A stretch of DNA of 64,000 nucleotides from Vibrio owensii CAIM 1854 = LMG 25443 (GCF_000817815.1 NZ_JPRD01000014.1:1-64000); one strand, 5' to 3'. Shown: positions 1 through 9,434, counted from the first letter of the stretch. The notes: generated by a model from the sequence alone, not told the origin. Translations and numbers: made by a program.

Positions 1-5
1 ACCCT

Positions 6-90
<85 letters not shown>

Positions 91-94
91 TATT

Positions 95-126
95 GAAAAA
101 GCCAGCTCATTGAGCTGGCTTTTTTC
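95..126 (+). terminator. Intrinsic terminator after tRNA-Tyr
   Basis: The arms AGCCAGCTCA and TGAGCTGGCT (about 100-120) form a tight hairpin followed by a run of six T. It sits 10 bases after the tRNA CCA end, so it ends the tRNA transcript. Confidence 0.9.
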
Positions 127-440
127 GTTCTATAACTATCGCTTTTCAATGACTTACTTAACTAGCTGGCTAAATCTAGCCTCACTCACAGCGCGATTCT
201 TAGTGATCTTTCGTTAAGTAGTAGACTCCTAAGCTCTTTTATCTACCTCTATTTGAAAGAGAATCCAAGTCTAAGTTCCTTTATCTCTGCTAATGGAATC
301 AAGCCATTGATCACCCTATTAGCTCAATCTTCACCATTCCCTACTGTACGACTCATCGCTGCCTCATAACAACCCTATTAAGGTCGACTTCAACCACTCG
401 TACTGTCTCGATAGATTTAGAGTCTCTGATCTTCAGACAT
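127..440. other. Intergenic stretch without a recognisable gene
   Basis: About 310 bases between the tRNA terminator and the terminator of the next (minus-strand) gene. I see no ORF with a ribosome binding site, no strong repeat and no tRNA-like fold. Confidence 0.5.
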
Positions 441-470
441 AAAAAATCCCGCTCGAGAGCGGGATTTTAA
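441..470 (-). terminator. Terminator of the Tim44-domain gene
   Basis: The perfect arms AAATCCCGCTC and GAGCGGGATTT, flanked by A and T tracts, lie about 30 bases downstream of the minus-strand stop at 498. The symmetry would let it work in both directions. Confidence 0.88.
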
Positions 471-497
471 TAAGACTAAATTGAACGCTGTTGGTGA

Positions 498-1373
498 TTA
501 ACCTTGAATACCAACAATCAACCAAGGTGCGTTTGGTACCGTTAGGTCACGTTCTAAGTGCCAGATATCTTCGATGTCTTCTTCGATACCTTCTTCTGCA
601 TCACGGTAACGACCGCTAAATTGCAGGCTAAGCTGCGCTTTGTTTGCATCGTAGTCAGCACGAACAATTTCCGCATCTACATACATCACATCAGTATGTT
701 GCTCGCCATCTAGCTTCGCACGTTCTGCTTTCAAGTCTTCGAACAGGCTTGGTGAAACGTACTCTTCAATTGTATGAAGTTGGTTGTGGTTCCACGCGCC
801 TTGCAGGATTCGATAGTGCTCACGAGAGCCGTTGATGAATGCCGCTTGGTCAAAACCCGGTGGGTAGTTATGCGGGATATCAGTTTGTGCACCGAAACCG
901 CCAAAACCACCTGCATTTGTGTTGTTAGGCTGCTGTTCAAAGTTCTGCATGTTTGGTTGCTCGAACTTAGAAGCGTTACCACCAAATGCTGGCTGCTGAC
1001 GATGCTGATTCATACTGCCCTGCTTAGCACCAAGCATGCCGCGCATCAGCTTGAAGATAACAAACGCAATCAAACCAATGATCAGGATATCCATAAACTG
1101 GATACCTTCGAATGCACCACCAAAGAATGCTGCCAATAGACCACCAGCAAGAAGACCACCAAGTAAGCCGCCCATCAAGCCTTTCTTGCTTGAAGATTTA
1201 GCACCTTGTTCTTTACCAATGGTGTTTGTGTTTTGTTGCTGCTGTTTAGGAGCAGGAGCCGTTTTATAGCTCTTACCGAACGACTTACCACCACCAAACT
1301 TCTTCGCTTCCGCGATAGGCGTTACAGCAACGGTAAAAATCAGTAGGGCGACAATCGAAAATAAACGTTTCAT
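498..1373 (-). CDS. Tim44-like domain protein, membrane anchored
   Basis: A 291-residue protein. The start at 1373 is chosen because a Shine-Dalgarno AAGGATA lies just upstream; a longer reading from 1433 lacks one. The N-terminus is a signal-like hydrophobic segment (about residues 3-22). Next comes a Gly/Lys-rich region, then a Gly/Leu/Phe-rich hydrophobic hairpin (about 68-112), a Gln/Asn-rich linker, and a C-terminal Tim44-like domain (about 170-291). In bacteria this domain occurs in inner-membrane proteins of poorly known role; in mitochondria it belongs to an import-motor anchor. The role here is unknown. Transcribed alone, with its own terminator. Confidence 0.8.
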   Translation of the reverse strand: MKRLFSIVALLIFTVAVTPIAEAKKFGGGKSFGKSYKTAPAPKQQQQNTNTIGKEQGAKSSSKKGLMGGLLGGLLAGGLLAAFFGGAFEGIQFMDILIIGLIAFVIFKLMRGMLGAKQGSMNQHRQQPAFGGNASKFEQPNMQNFEQQPNNTNAGGFGGFGAQTDIPHNYPPGFDQAAFINGSREHYRILQGAWNHNQLHTIEEYVSPSLFEDLKAERAKLDGEQHTDVMYVDAEIVRADYDANKAQLSLQFSGRYRDAEEGIEEDIEDIWHLERDLTVPNAPWLIVGIQG

Positions 1374-1596
1374 CGTTATCCTTAAAATTGACGATAAGTA
1401 CTTAATCATGCTGCCAGATAACAAGATGAACAAGCATCCAATATCAGTAGCACGCTAAATATGAGATGTGACCATCATACTCCGTCAGATTCAACAATGA
1501 AACATTCCACAATAGAAGACATGTATCAGAATATTGCCAAGCAATAGGTTTATGACTTGTTTGCGTTATTGACGGTCAATCGGTAGCTGACTATCA

Positions 1597-1615
1597 TATT
1601 GAACGTTGTTCAATA
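1597..1615. promoter_or_regulatory. Probable TetR-family operator
   Basis: Perfect 8-bp inverted repeat TATTGAAC / GTTCAATA with a 3-bp spacer. It ends 14 bases before the ATG of the TetR gene, the usual place for an autoregulatory operator overlapping the promoter or leader. Function is inferred from symmetry and position. Confidence 0.7.
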
Positions 1616-1629
1616 AGTAGTTTTAAATT

Positions 1630-2220
1630 ATGGCGCGCAGAAACGATCACACCAGAGAAGAGTTGGTCAACTTGACTCTTTCCACAGTCAAAGACTTTTT
1701 AGACGAAAACTCTTACCACGACCTTAGCCTTCGCAAGATCGCTAACATGATAGGTTACGTGCCAAGCACGCTAGTTAATATCTTTGGTAACTACAACCTA
1801 CTGCTTTTACATGCCGTTGCACAGACATTGGATGAGTTGCAACAAGAAGCCGTAGCCGCGACGAAAAACAGTAAGGATGCTCATCAATCACTTTTTGAAC
1901 TGGCATACTGCTACCACGACTTCGCGCAAAAGCACCCATACCGCTGGCAACTTGTGTTCGAGCACAACATGAATGGTGCCGAGCTACCAGAGTGGCACGC
2001 AAAACGCATCGACGGTATGACTGGCATGCTAGAATCCTTACTTGCTCAAATCGCACCGCATCGTACTGAATCTGAAGTACTTCAAGCGAGTCGCGTATTG
2101 TGGTCAGGTGTACATGGAATCACGCTTCTTAGCGTTGATGATAAGTTTTTCTCTAGTGAACCTATTGATGGTAAAGAGCTTATTGATAACCTGATTTCAA
2201 ACTATCTGATCAGCTGGTAA
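1630..2220 (+). CDS. TetR/AcrR family transcriptional regulator
   Basis: 196 residues, a normal length for the family. The N-terminal helix-turn-helix region is about residues 10-56, with SLRKIANMIGYVPSTLVNIF covering the recognition region. The C-terminal two thirds (about 75-190) are helical and resemble the WHG-type TetR ligand domain (RWQLVFEH near 104-111). A perfect dyad lies just upstream (1597-1615), suggesting autorepression. The gene ends 13 bases before a large MFS/acyltransferase gene on the same strand, so the two are probably co-transcribed and the regulator likely controls that membrane-lipid gene. The inducing ligand is unknown; an acyl or lipid ligand is only a guess from the neighbour. 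Confidence 0.88.
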   Translation: MARRNDHTREELVNLTLSTVKDFLDENSYHDLSLRKIANMIGYVPSTLVNIFGNYNLLLLHAVAQTLDELQQEAVAATKNSKDAHQSLFELAYCYHDFAQKHPYRWQLVFEHNMNGAELPEWHAKRIDGMTGMLESLLAQIAPHRTESEVLQASRVLWSGVHGITLLSVDDKFFSSEPIDGKELIDNLISNYLISW

Positions 2221-2233
2221 TAAAGGATTATTC

Positions 2234-4108
2234 ATGTCATCAGACAGCCAGTCGTCTTTGCTTAGGCAGCGAAAGTTCCTCCCCTATTTTGTCACCCAGT
2301 TTTTCGGAGCTTTCAACGACAACATATTCAAAAACGTACTGCTGCTGTTTGTGGCCTTTGCTGGGTCCAGTGCATTACCGATCTCTAGCAACCTGTTTAT
2401 TAACTTGGCTGCTGGCTTATTTATTCTGCCATTCTTCTTATTCTCGGCGTCTGCGGGGGTATTAGCTGATAAATACGAGAAGTCTTGGTTTATTCGTAAG
2501 GTAAAGCTTTTCGAAATCGGCATCATGCTTTTAGGGGCGATTGGCTTTATCACCGAAAGCTACGGCGTGTTGCTCTTGCTGCTTTTCTTGATGGGAACGC
2601 AATCCGCATTCTTTGGTCCCGTCAAATACGCTTTACTGCCTCAACAACTCAATGAAAAAGAGTTGGTTCCTGGCAACGCATTGGTCGAAGCCGGTACTTT
2701 TATTGCAATTCTGGTCGGTACGCTTGGCGCGGGGCTTATTGCTTCGGCCGACAATGCGAAATATCTTGCTGCCTTCTGCGTCGTTATCTTTGCTGTTCTT
2801 GGTTACTTGTCGAGTCGTTTTATTCCATTTGCATCAGCAAGCGCACCGGATATTCAATTCAAATGGCAGCCTTACAAGCAAACCAAACACACACTTTCTA
2901 TTGCCAAGTCTGACCGCATCGTTTTCCAATGCATCATGGCGATCAGTTGGTTCTGGTTCTTGGGCGCAGCTTACCTGACTCAGTTCCCTAACTTCACCAA
3001 GGTGTATTTGAATGGCACCGAAAGCGCAGTTTCCTTCCTGTTAGCGCTCTTCTCTGTGGGGATTGCGGTTGGCTCAATGGCATGTAACTGGCTGTCCAAT
3101 CATCGCATTGAAGTGGGTATCGTACCGATTGGCGCTTTAGGGATAACCATTTTTGGCTTCTTGATGGCGACATCGATTCCAACGGACTTACCTCGATTCC
3201 ATACATTCGCAGAATTCGTCAGCTATGACGCTTTCTGGCCACTGTTCTTCTATCTATTGATGATTGGTATTTCGGGTGGTTTGTTTATCGTCCCTCTTTA
3301 CGCCTTAATGCAACACAGAGCGAAAGAAACGGAACGTGCACAAGTGATTGCTGGCTTGAACATCTTTAACTCTTTGTTCATGGTAGGCAGTGCTGTATTA
3401 GGCATTGTTTGTTTGAGTGTGCTTGAGATGAGCATCCCTCAATTGTTCGCTCTTTTGGCTATCCTGAACTTCTTGGTTGCCGCATACATCTTCCTGCAGA
3501 TCCCTATCTTTGTGGTGCGCTTTGCGATGTGGGTGGTCACTCACACCATTTACCGTGTCAAACATAAGAACCTACATCACCTTCCAGAACACGGTGGTGC
3601 GTTGATCGTCTGCAACCATGTCAGCTATATGGACTCACTGCTGTTAAGTGCGGTCTGTCCTCGCCTGATTCGATTTGTGATGGAAGAAGACTACGCAAAC
3701 CTTCCTCCTTTGCGACGTTTCCTTCGTCGAGCTGGAGTAATCCCTATTTCGGCAAGTAATCGAACGTCTATTCGTCGTGCGTTTAATGATGTTGAAAAAG
3801 CGCTGAGTGAAGGCCATATCGTATGCATCTTCCCAGAAGGGCGTTTAACATCAGATGGTGAAATGAACGAGTTTATGCGCGGTATCGACATCATACTTCG
3901 TCGCAGCCCTGTTCCAGTGATTCCAATCGCCCTAAAAGGCTTGTGGGGCAGCTATTTCAGTCGAGCAAAAGGTCGTGCTTGTAAAGGGTTACCAACTCGC
4001 TTCTGGTCTAAACTAGAAATTGAAGCTGGAACGCCTGTCGATCCAAAGCAAGCAACCTCACAAGTGATGTTTGAAAAAGTAAAAGCACTGCGTGGCGACT
4101 GGCGCTAA
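2234..4108 (+). CDS. MFS transporter fused to a PlsC-type acyltransferase
   Basis: 624 residues with two modules. Residues about 15-430 form a polytopic MFS domain resembling lysophospholipid transporter LplT. Residues about 440-624 form a glycerolipid acyltransferase domain with the catalytic H-x4-D box (N461, H462, D467) and the FPEGR box (533-537). The expected role is to flip lysophospholipid across the inner membrane and re-acylate it, as LplT and Aas do in E. coli. Unlike Aas there is no acyl-ACP synthetase domain, so the acyl donor must come from elsewhere. ATG with upstream AAAGGA; 13 bases after the TetR gene, likely co-transcribed. The family call is firm; the exact substrate is inferred. 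Confidence 0.87.
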   Translation: MSSDSQSSLLRQRKFLPYFVTQFFGAFNDNIFKNVLLLFVAFAGSSALPISSNLFINLAAGLFILPFFLFSASAGVLADKYEKSWFIRKVKLFEIGIMLLGAIGFITESYGVLLLLLFLMGTQSAFFGPVKYALLPQQLNEKELVPGNALVEAGTFIAILVGTLGAGLIASADNAKYLAAFCVVIFAVLGYLSSRFIPFASASAPDIQFKWQPYKQTKHTLSIAKSDRIVFQCIMAISWFWFLGAAYLTQFPNFTKVYLNGTESAVSFLLALFSVGIAVGSMACNWLSNHRIEVGIVPIGALGITIFGFLMATSIPTDLPRFHTFAEFVSYDAFWPLFFYLLMIGISGGLFIVPLYALMQHRAKETERAQVIAGLNIFNSLFMVGSAVLGIVCLSVLEMSIPQLFALLAILNFLVAAYIFLQIPIFVVRFAMWVVTHTIYRVKHKNLHHLPEHGGALIVCNHVSYMDSLLLSAVCPRLIRFVMEEDYANLPPLRRFLRRAGVIPISASNRTSIRRAFNDVEKALSEGHIVCIFPEGRLTSDGEMNEFMRGIDIILRRSPVPVIPIALKGLWGSYFSRAKGRACKGLPTRFWSKLEIEAGTPVDPKQATSQVMFEKVKALRGDWR

Positions 4109-4133
4109 ACTCAAACCAGTTAATTTGAGAATG

Positions 4134-4170
4134 TTGAACATGCGTTTAGTTTTACTGAACGCATGTTCAA
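4134..4170 (+). terminator. Long hairpin after the MFS/acyltransferase gene
   Basis: Perfect 13-bp arms TTGAACATGCGTT (4134-4146) and AACGCATGTTCAA (4158-4170) around an 11-nt loop, 25 bases after the stop codon. The trailing T tract is weak, so termination is plausible but not certain. The outer six bases of the arms match the half-sites of the TetR operator at 1597-1615. Confidence 0.6.
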
Positions 4171-4242
4171 TTCATTAAGACTTTCTGACCAAAAGCGTTA
4201 CTGTATACTCCACGCTTTAACTCATAACAACGAACGACACCC

Positions 4243-5175
4243 TTGAATACAAAGAATATCCCCTTTGGATTGGCACTGCTGTTTTGTTTAACCCCTTTTG
4301 TGTCCTCTCCTATCGCGCTTGTGATCGGTTTTCTTTTGGCGAGTTTTAGCCTAGTACCGACAGAGCTTCCTATTGCTTCATTTACCAAGAAGCTGCTTTC
4401 TTATTCCATTATTGGTTTGGGCTTTGGGATTCACTTTGACCAAGCACTCGCGGTCACTTCTGACGGCATTGGTCTGATCATCGCAACCATCCTTGGCACG
4501 CTTGTGATCGGCATGATGATCGCCAAAGCAATAAAACTTGAACGCACAACGGCGTATTTGATTGCTTCTGGTACTGCCATTTGTGGTGGTAGCGCAATTG
4601 CTGCGGTAGCGCCCGCAATCAAAGCAAAGGACGAACAAATTGGACTGGCTCTAGCGACGGTTTTTGTTCTGAACTCACTGGCGCTGTTTATCTTCCCTGT
4701 GATTGGTCACGCTATTGGCTTGGATCAGCATACGTTTGGAACCTGGGCTGCGATTGCAATTCACGATACCTCTTCCGTTGTGGGTGCAGCATCTGCATAC
4801 GGTGAAGAAGCATTGACTACCGCAACAACATTGAAGCTTGCTCGCGCATTGTGGATCATTCCTGTCGCGCTAGTGAGTGCTGTGATTTTTTCTCGCGGTA
4901 ACGGAGAGGAAGGCAAGAGTAAGTTAGTGATTCCTTACTTCATTTTCTGGTACTGCGCTGCGATTGCATTCAGCGACTTCTTCCCGCAATTTGAAGTGGT
5001 GTATCAAGGCATCTTTGCTATTGCTAAGCAAGCGCTTGTGGTGTGTTTGTTCTTGATTGGTTGCAGTATCTCAGTATCGAAGCTGAAGTCGGCAGGCGCT
5101 AAGCCATTGTTGTTTGGCGTCACATTGTGGGTGCTGATTTCTACTACGTCTTTAGGTTGGTTACTTCTCAACTAA
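4243..5175 (+). CDS. YeiH-family (UPF0324) putative anion exporter
   Basis: 310 residues, almost entirely hydrophobic, with about ten predicted membrane segments. It matches the YeiH/UPF0324 family (often annotated putative sulfate exporter); the sequence [17 protein letters not shown] near residues 107-123 is a typical conserved glycine-rich stretch. The start is TTG at 4243 with no strong Shine-Dalgarno sequence, but the reading [12 protein letters not shown] fits the family N-terminus. In Enterobacteria yeiH is next to the LysR regulator yeiE; here a LysR gene lies downstream on the other strand but resembles DsdC more. The transported substrate is not established. Confidence 0.82.
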   Translation: MNTKNIPFGLALLFCLTPFVSSPIALVIGFLLASFSLVPTELPIASFTKKLLSYSIIGLGFGIHFDQALAVTSDGIGLIIATILGTLVIGMMIAKAIKLERTTAYLIASGTAICGGSAIAAVAPAIKAKDEQIGLALATVFVLNSLALFIFPVIGHAIGLDQHTFGTWAAIAIHDTSSVVGAASAYGEEALTTATTLKLARALWIIPVALVSAVIFSRGNGEEGKSKLVIPYFIFWYCAAIAFSDFFPQFEVVYQGIFAIAKQALVVCLFLIGCSISVSKLKSAGAKPLLFGVTLWVLISTTSLGWLLLN

Positions 5176-5361
5176 ACCTTGATTGATTTTCTGAGGCTGG
5201 GTTGGCTCGACTTTTCGTGTGCTTTGGCTTTTGTGTACCAATACTAAAGCTATCGCGACCAGAAAAGCAGTTAACTCAGCCAATGAGCGCGTTAACCCCT
5301 GCGTACTAATCGCCACGCCAATTTGTAGCAACACCGCTGCCGCTAACACTAACTTGATCAT
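5161..5361 (-). CDS. Small membrane protein, function unknown
   Basis: 66 residues. Two hydrophobic stretches (about 2-20 and 26-44) are followed by a charged tail, suggesting a small inner-membrane protein. AAGGTTC lies about 7 bases before the ATG as a possible ribosome binding site. The 3' end overlaps the convergent YeiH gene by 15 bases. I do not recognise a family. The reading in the opposite direction over the same region looks much less protein-like. Confidence 0.45.
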   Translation of the reverse strand: MIKLVLAAAVLLQIGVAISTQGLTRSLAELTAFLVAIALVLVHKSQSTRKVEPTQPQKINQGLVEK

Positions 5362-5457
5362 CCTGAACCTTATGCTTTATTCCTTAATCTTTGAGCATGA
5401 TTATGATTCAGAGTTATAAGGATGCGAAATTCCCTTTTCGACTAATACATTGCGAAA

Positions 5458-6339
5458 TCAACTAAGTTGGCTTTCTACCCACGAGATAAAAGTCTTCACT
5501 TTAGGTCGGTGTTCGTAGCCTGACGGACAAATCAAATCGTACCCCAACTGCGTATCCATCACCGGATAGGGACTAACCAGCTCGCCTTTGTCTAAGAGAT
5601 CTTTGACGAATCGATATCGCCCCATCGCAACGCCAACGTTATTTCTTGCTGCTAGCACTGCCATATCACGGTGGCTCACACAGTAAAAATGCTGAAAAAC
5701 ATCCACGTCCAGTCCCATATAAGCGACCCAACGCTGCCAAACATCAGAACCAAGTGCGTGAACAAAGTTGATGCGATTGAGAGACTCCGTGCCATCTTCC
5801 AAGATATTCAGTTCCTTCATGTACTGAGGTGTACAGACCGGAATGTATTTTTCGCCAAATAACCGCTGACGATACACATCAACCATATGATCAGTATCGT
5901 AAAAGATCGCTACATCAATCTGATTGGTCACCAAATCGAGTTGGTTTTCTTGAGCGAAAAGGTTGAGGTTAAAACCCGGAAAATGGCGCTGGAAATCCGC
6001 AATACGAGGCATCAACCACCCATTCAAGAAACCAGGTGACGCAGCAATGTTGAGCTCACCCACCAAGTCCGTCGACTTGATCTCTTCAATCTCATTAAAA
6101 ATCGTACTGAGTGACGTAGATAACGTTTTTTGAAATCGGTGCCCTTCTGATGTCAGTTCAAGCTTTCGAGTGCCTCGAACAAACAGAGAGAAACCCAATT
6201 CCTGTTCTAGCACTTTAATGCGATGGCTCACGGCTCCTTGAGTCAAGTGCAGCTCTTTTGCCGCCTGCGTAAAGCTGAGATGCTTAGCTGCGATGCTAAA
6301 GGTATGAAGGTTTCGAAGCAGTAACTGTTGATTTGCCAT
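5458..6339 (-). CDS. LysR-family regulator, DsdC-like
   Basis: 293 residues. The N-terminal winged helix-turn-helix (about 8-67) carries the LysR signature FTQAAKELHLTQGAVSHRI. The effector domain is about 92-290. The pattern (SHRI-x-LEQELG, FVRG-x-RKLELT, and NNVGVAMGR near 238-246) resembles DsdC, the D-serine utilisation activator, and the broader GcvA-like group. It is divergent from a PTS EIIBC gene, separated by 156 bases that contain a dyad (6365-6383), so the PTS gene is its likely target. No dsdA or dsdX is nearby, so a D-serine role is not supported by context. Confidence 0.85.
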   Translation of the reverse strand: MANQQLLLRNLHTFSIAAKHLSFTQAAKELHLTQGAVSHRIKVLEQELGFSLFVRGTRKLELTSEGHRFQKTLSTSLSTIFNEIEEIKSTDLVGELNIAASPGFLNGWLMPRIADFQRHFPGFNLNLFAQENQLDLVTNQIDVAIFYDTDHMVDVYRQRLFGEKYIPVCTPQYMKELNILEDGTESLNRINFVHALGSDVWQRWVAYMGLDVDVFQHFYCVSHRDMAVLAARNNVGVAMGRYRFVKDLLDKGELVSPYPVMDTQLGYDLICPSGYEHRPKVKTFISWVESQLS

Positions 6340-6364
6340 GATCGACCATGCATTAAAAATATTA

Positions 6365-6383
6365 ATTCATGATAGTAGTGAAT
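6365..6383. promoter_or_regulatory. Candidate LysR-type binding dyad
   Basis: ATTCA-N9-TGAAT, 26 bases upstream of the LysR start codon and 113 bases upstream of the PTS start. The symmetry and placement fit a LysR site controlling both divergent genes. It is not a perfect T-N11-A motif. Confidence 0.4.
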
Positions 6384-6495
6384 TCGTTTGTTTGCGTCGA
6401 GAATTAAGTTTCAAATAGCCCTTAGAAACTTAATAAAAACGCCACTTTCAAACATAGATCATGTTTTAGGTGGTATTAAAATTATAGGGGCAAAT

Positions 6496-7950
6496 ATGAA
6501 TATTCTCGGCTACATGCAAAAAGTCGGTAAGGCATTAATGGTACCCGTAGCAACCCTACCTGCTGCGGCAATCTTGATGGGGATCGGCTACTGGATAGAT
6601 CCGGTCGGCTGGGGTTCTGAAAGTGTCTTAGCGGCATTTCTCATTAAATCAGGCGGCGCAATCATCGACAACATGGCAGTACTGTTCGCCGTTGGTGTCG
6701 CATTTGGGCTGAGCAAAGACAAAAACGGCTCAGCAGCACTGTCTGGCTTCATCTGCTTTATGGTACTAACGACACTACTGGCGCCGGGAGCCGTCACACA
6801 ATTAATGGATGTCGCAGCAGATGAAGTGCCGGATGCATTCAATAAGATCAACAACCAGTTCATCGGTATCTTGGTGGGTATTATCTCCGCTGAAATCTAC
6901 AACCGTTACTCAGGTGTCGAACTACCAAAAGCACTGGCGTTCTTTAGCGGCAAACGCTTGGTTCCTATTCTCACCTCTATCGCAGGTATGGCGCTGGCGT
7001 TTGTTCTGCTTTACGTATGGCCTGTGATTTACGATGCATTAATTGTTTTCGGAACCAAACTTGAATCCATGGGTGCGGTTGGCGCGGGTTTATTTGGCTT
7101 CTTTAACCGTCTAATGCTAACTATCGGCATGCACCATGCGCTTTACCCTGTCTTCTGGTTTGATGTGGTTGGCATCAACGACATTCCAAACTTCTTGGGC
7201 GGCGCGCAGTCTATTGCTAACGGCACAGCTGTAGTCGGCCAGACGGGTATGTATCAAGCTGGTTTCTTCCCAATCATGATGTTTGGTCTACCGGGCGCTG
7301 CTCTTGCGATTTATCACTGTGCTGATAAGCAAAACAAAACCAAAGTGTTCTCAATCATGTTGGCTGCTGCGATGGCGTCCTTCTTCACTGGTATTACAGA
7401 GCCTCTAGAGTTCAGCTTTATGTTCCTAGCACCAGTGCTGTACCTGATTCACGCTGTGCTGACTGGTATCTCAATGTACATTGCAGCAAGCATGCAGTGG
7501 ATGGCGGGCTTTGGTTTCTCAGCTGGTTTTGTTGACTTCGTACTGTCAAGCCAAAACCCACTGGCAACCAAATGGTACATGCTGATCCCACAAGGTTTAG
7601 TCTTCTTTGCAATTTACTACAGCGTATTCCGCTTCGCGATCATCAAGTTCAACTTGCGTACGCCGGGTCGTGGTGAGGACATGGAAAAAGAAGTCACCGA
7701 GAATATTGGCGAGCTAGCAAAAGACTACATCGCAGCAATTGGCGGTGCAGACAACATCCTAGAAGTGGACAACTGTATTACTCGACTTCGTTTGACCGTC
7801 AAAGATTCATCCCTAGCTGACGAAGCTAAGCTCAAACAGTTGGGTGCTGCTGGCGTAGTGATGATTGGTAAAGGCGGCTTACAAGTGATTATCGGTCTAG
7901 GAAAAGTAGATAAAGTAGCTGAACAGATGAAACTCGCGCTCGCTAATTAA
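6496..7950 (+). CDS. PTS sugar permease EIIBC, glucose/N-acetylglucosamine family
   Basis: 484 residues. ATG at 6496 has AGGGG 7 bases upstream; the longer reading from 6388 lacks such a site. Residues 1-390 form the EIIC permease (start MNILGYMQKVGKALMVPVA, conserved MHHALYPVFWFD and GITEPLEFSF). Residues about 410-484 form EIIB, with the phosphorylated cysteine in NCITRLRLTV. No EIIA domain is present, so phosphate must come from a separate EIIA such as Crr. NagE of E. coli is longer because it includes EIIA. It imports and phosphorylates a hexose or amino sugar; glucose and GlcNAc cannot be told apart here. The divergent LysR gene is the likely regulator. Confidence 0.88.
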   Translation: MNILGYMQKVGKALMVPVATLPAAAILMGIGYWIDPVGWGSESVLAAFLIKSGGAIIDNMAVLFAVGVAFGLSKDKNGSAALSGFICFMVLTTLLAPGAVTQLMDVAADEVPDAFNKINNQFIGILVGIISAEIYNRYSGVELPKALAFFSGKRLVPILTSIAGMALAFVLLYVWPVIYDALIVFGTKLESMGAVGAGLFGFFNRLMLTIGMHHALYPVFWFDVVGINDIPNFLGGAQSIANGTAVVGQTGMYQAGFFPIMMFGLPGAALAIYHCADKQNKTKVFSIMLAAAMASFFTGITEPLEFSFMFLAPVLYLIHAVLTGISMYIAASMQWMAGFGFSAGFVDFVLSSQNPLATKWYMLIPQGLVFFAIYYSVFRFAIIKFNLRTPGRGEDMEKEVTENIGELAKDYIAAIGGADNILEVDNCITRLRLTVKDSSLADEAKLKQLGAAGVVMIGKGGLQVIIGLGKVDKVAEQMKLALAN

Positions 7951-7955
7951 AGAAT

Positions 7956-7978
7956 TGTGGTGACTCACCATCACCACA
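7956..7978. terminator. Hairpin between convergent PTS and menE genes
   Basis: 8-bp perfect arms TGTGGTGA (7956-7963) and TCACCACA (7971-7978) with a 7-nt loop, midway between two convergent stop codons. T tracts are weak on both strands. Confidence 0.45.
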
Positions 7979-8000
7979 TCCCCCTGAAGTGCAATAACGC

Positions 8001-9434
8001 TTAGTCACCGTTTTGCACTTCATTTTTTAACCAGTCTTTCACCGCTTTGCGCGAGATTTTGATTCCCCCACCCAACAGGGTTTGAGGCATTGCGTAATAC
8101 GCTACTGGCCATTTGAATTTTTCTAGCTTAGTTTGCAGATGTTGCTCGTATTGAGCTTTGTCCAGTAACGACTCTGTTTGAATCACCGCCACTGGCCGAT
8201 GTCCAAATTCAACATCTTCTATTGGAACAACGATACTTTGCGAAATACTCTCGATTTGGTTCAGTACCGCTTCAATTTCTTCACAGTGAACATTCTCACC
8301 GCCAGAGATAAATTGGTTATCTGCTCGACCAATGATCTTGAGTTCATCGCCTTGCCACTCTCCGAGATCCTTACTGTCAAACCAACCATCTTCATTCAAG
8401 AGTGAAGTCACAGCCCCTTGCTTGAAATAGCCTGCTGCTAGCGTTTGTCCACCGATATAAATACGCTCGTCCACCAGCTTGATATCGCGATTTTGCAATA
8501 GGTGACCTGCGTTACTGATGCTATCGATTTGCTTTGCAGTTACGGTAGAGGCCGCTTCTGTCATGCCATAACCCAGCCAAGTTTCAATACCCTGCTGTGT
8601 TGCTCGCAGTGCGAGTTCATGGGCAACATGACTGCCGCCGAGTAAGACATGCGTGAGAGACAATTCGACTTGTTCATCCAGTAAACGCTTAAGCTGGGTC
8701 GCAACGAGAGAGGCATGAGAGACACCAAGAATATCATCAGCAAGATTTCCGTTTCCTACCTTAAGCGTTGCGCCTGCAAACAACCAACGGTAGACAATTG
8801 CCAAGCCTGACACGTGGTAAAGCGGCAAAGAAAGCAGCCAGCTATCTTCATGGTTGAATCGGAACTCAGCCAACAAACCTTGAGCTGAAGAAAGGTGCTG
8901 ACGATGAGTATGTACCACGGCTTTAGGGGTGCCTGTTGAGCCAGAGGTAAACACAATAGACGCTAAAGCATCATGTGCGTAGCCTTCGCTTGAACTGCCA
9001 GTGCCACATTGCGATTCGCTATCCAGAGTCGAAAGTTGGATGATACATAGTTGCGCTAACTGCTGTTCGGAGTAACCACTGGCAACACCATCAGCAAACC
9101 ACACAAAACGTTGTTGGGTTGGCTTATATAGCGTCGTTAGCTTACCTGAAAGCGCTTCAAAAGGCTGCGGCATGGTCAACGCAGCAATTGCGCCTATCTG
9201 CTGCGCAGCAAGATAAAACCACAGGGTTTCAACTTGGTTCTTACCGACTAACGTCACCACGTCTCCACTCGCCACACTCTGTTGCTGAAGGTAGCGAACA
9301 TACAAGTCGACACGAGCAGTCAATTGCTGCCAGTTAACTTGCTCTTTGGTCGTCTCAAGCGCAATAGAAAAAGGGCTCACTTGAGCCCAATATTTCCATG
9401 GTGCAATCGCAATAGTATCTATGCTGAATGCCAC
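8001..9434 (-). CDS. menE: o-Succinylbenzoate-CoA ligase
   Basis: 477 residues of the ANL adenylating family. It activates o-succinylbenzoate with ATP and CoA in menaquinone synthesis. The core signature SIVFTSGSTGTPKAVVHTH lies near residues 159-177. YGMTEAAST is the A5 motif, and GGENVHCEEIEAVL lies near 373-386. The C-terminal lysine motif is present (GIKISRKAVKDW). The start overlaps the end of menC by 16 bases, so the two are translationally coupled. It is the last gene of the men cluster on this strand. Confidence 0.93.
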   Translation of the reverse strand: MAFSIDTIAIAPWKYWAQVSPFSIALETTKEQVNWQQLTARVDLYVRYLQQQSVASGDVVTLVGKNQVETLWFYLAAQQIGAIAALTMPQPFEALSGKLTTLYKPTQQRFVWFADGVASGYSEQQLAQLCIIQLSTLDSESQCGTGSSSEGYAHDALASIVFTSGSTGTPKAVVHTHRQHLSSAQGLLAEFRFNHEDSWLLSLPLYHVSGLAIVYRWLFAGATLKVGNGNLADDILGVSHASLVATQLKRLLDEQVELSLTHVLLGGSHVAHELALRATQQGIETWLGYGMTEAASTVTAKQIDSISNAGHLLQNRDIKLVDERIYIGGQTLAAGYFKQGAVTSLLNEDGWFDSKDLGEWQGDELKIIGRADNQFISGGENVHCEEIEAVLNQIESISQSIVVPIEDVEFGHRPVAVIQTESLLDKAQYEQHLQTKLEKFKWPVAYYAMPQTLLGGGIKISRKAVKDWLKNEVQNGD

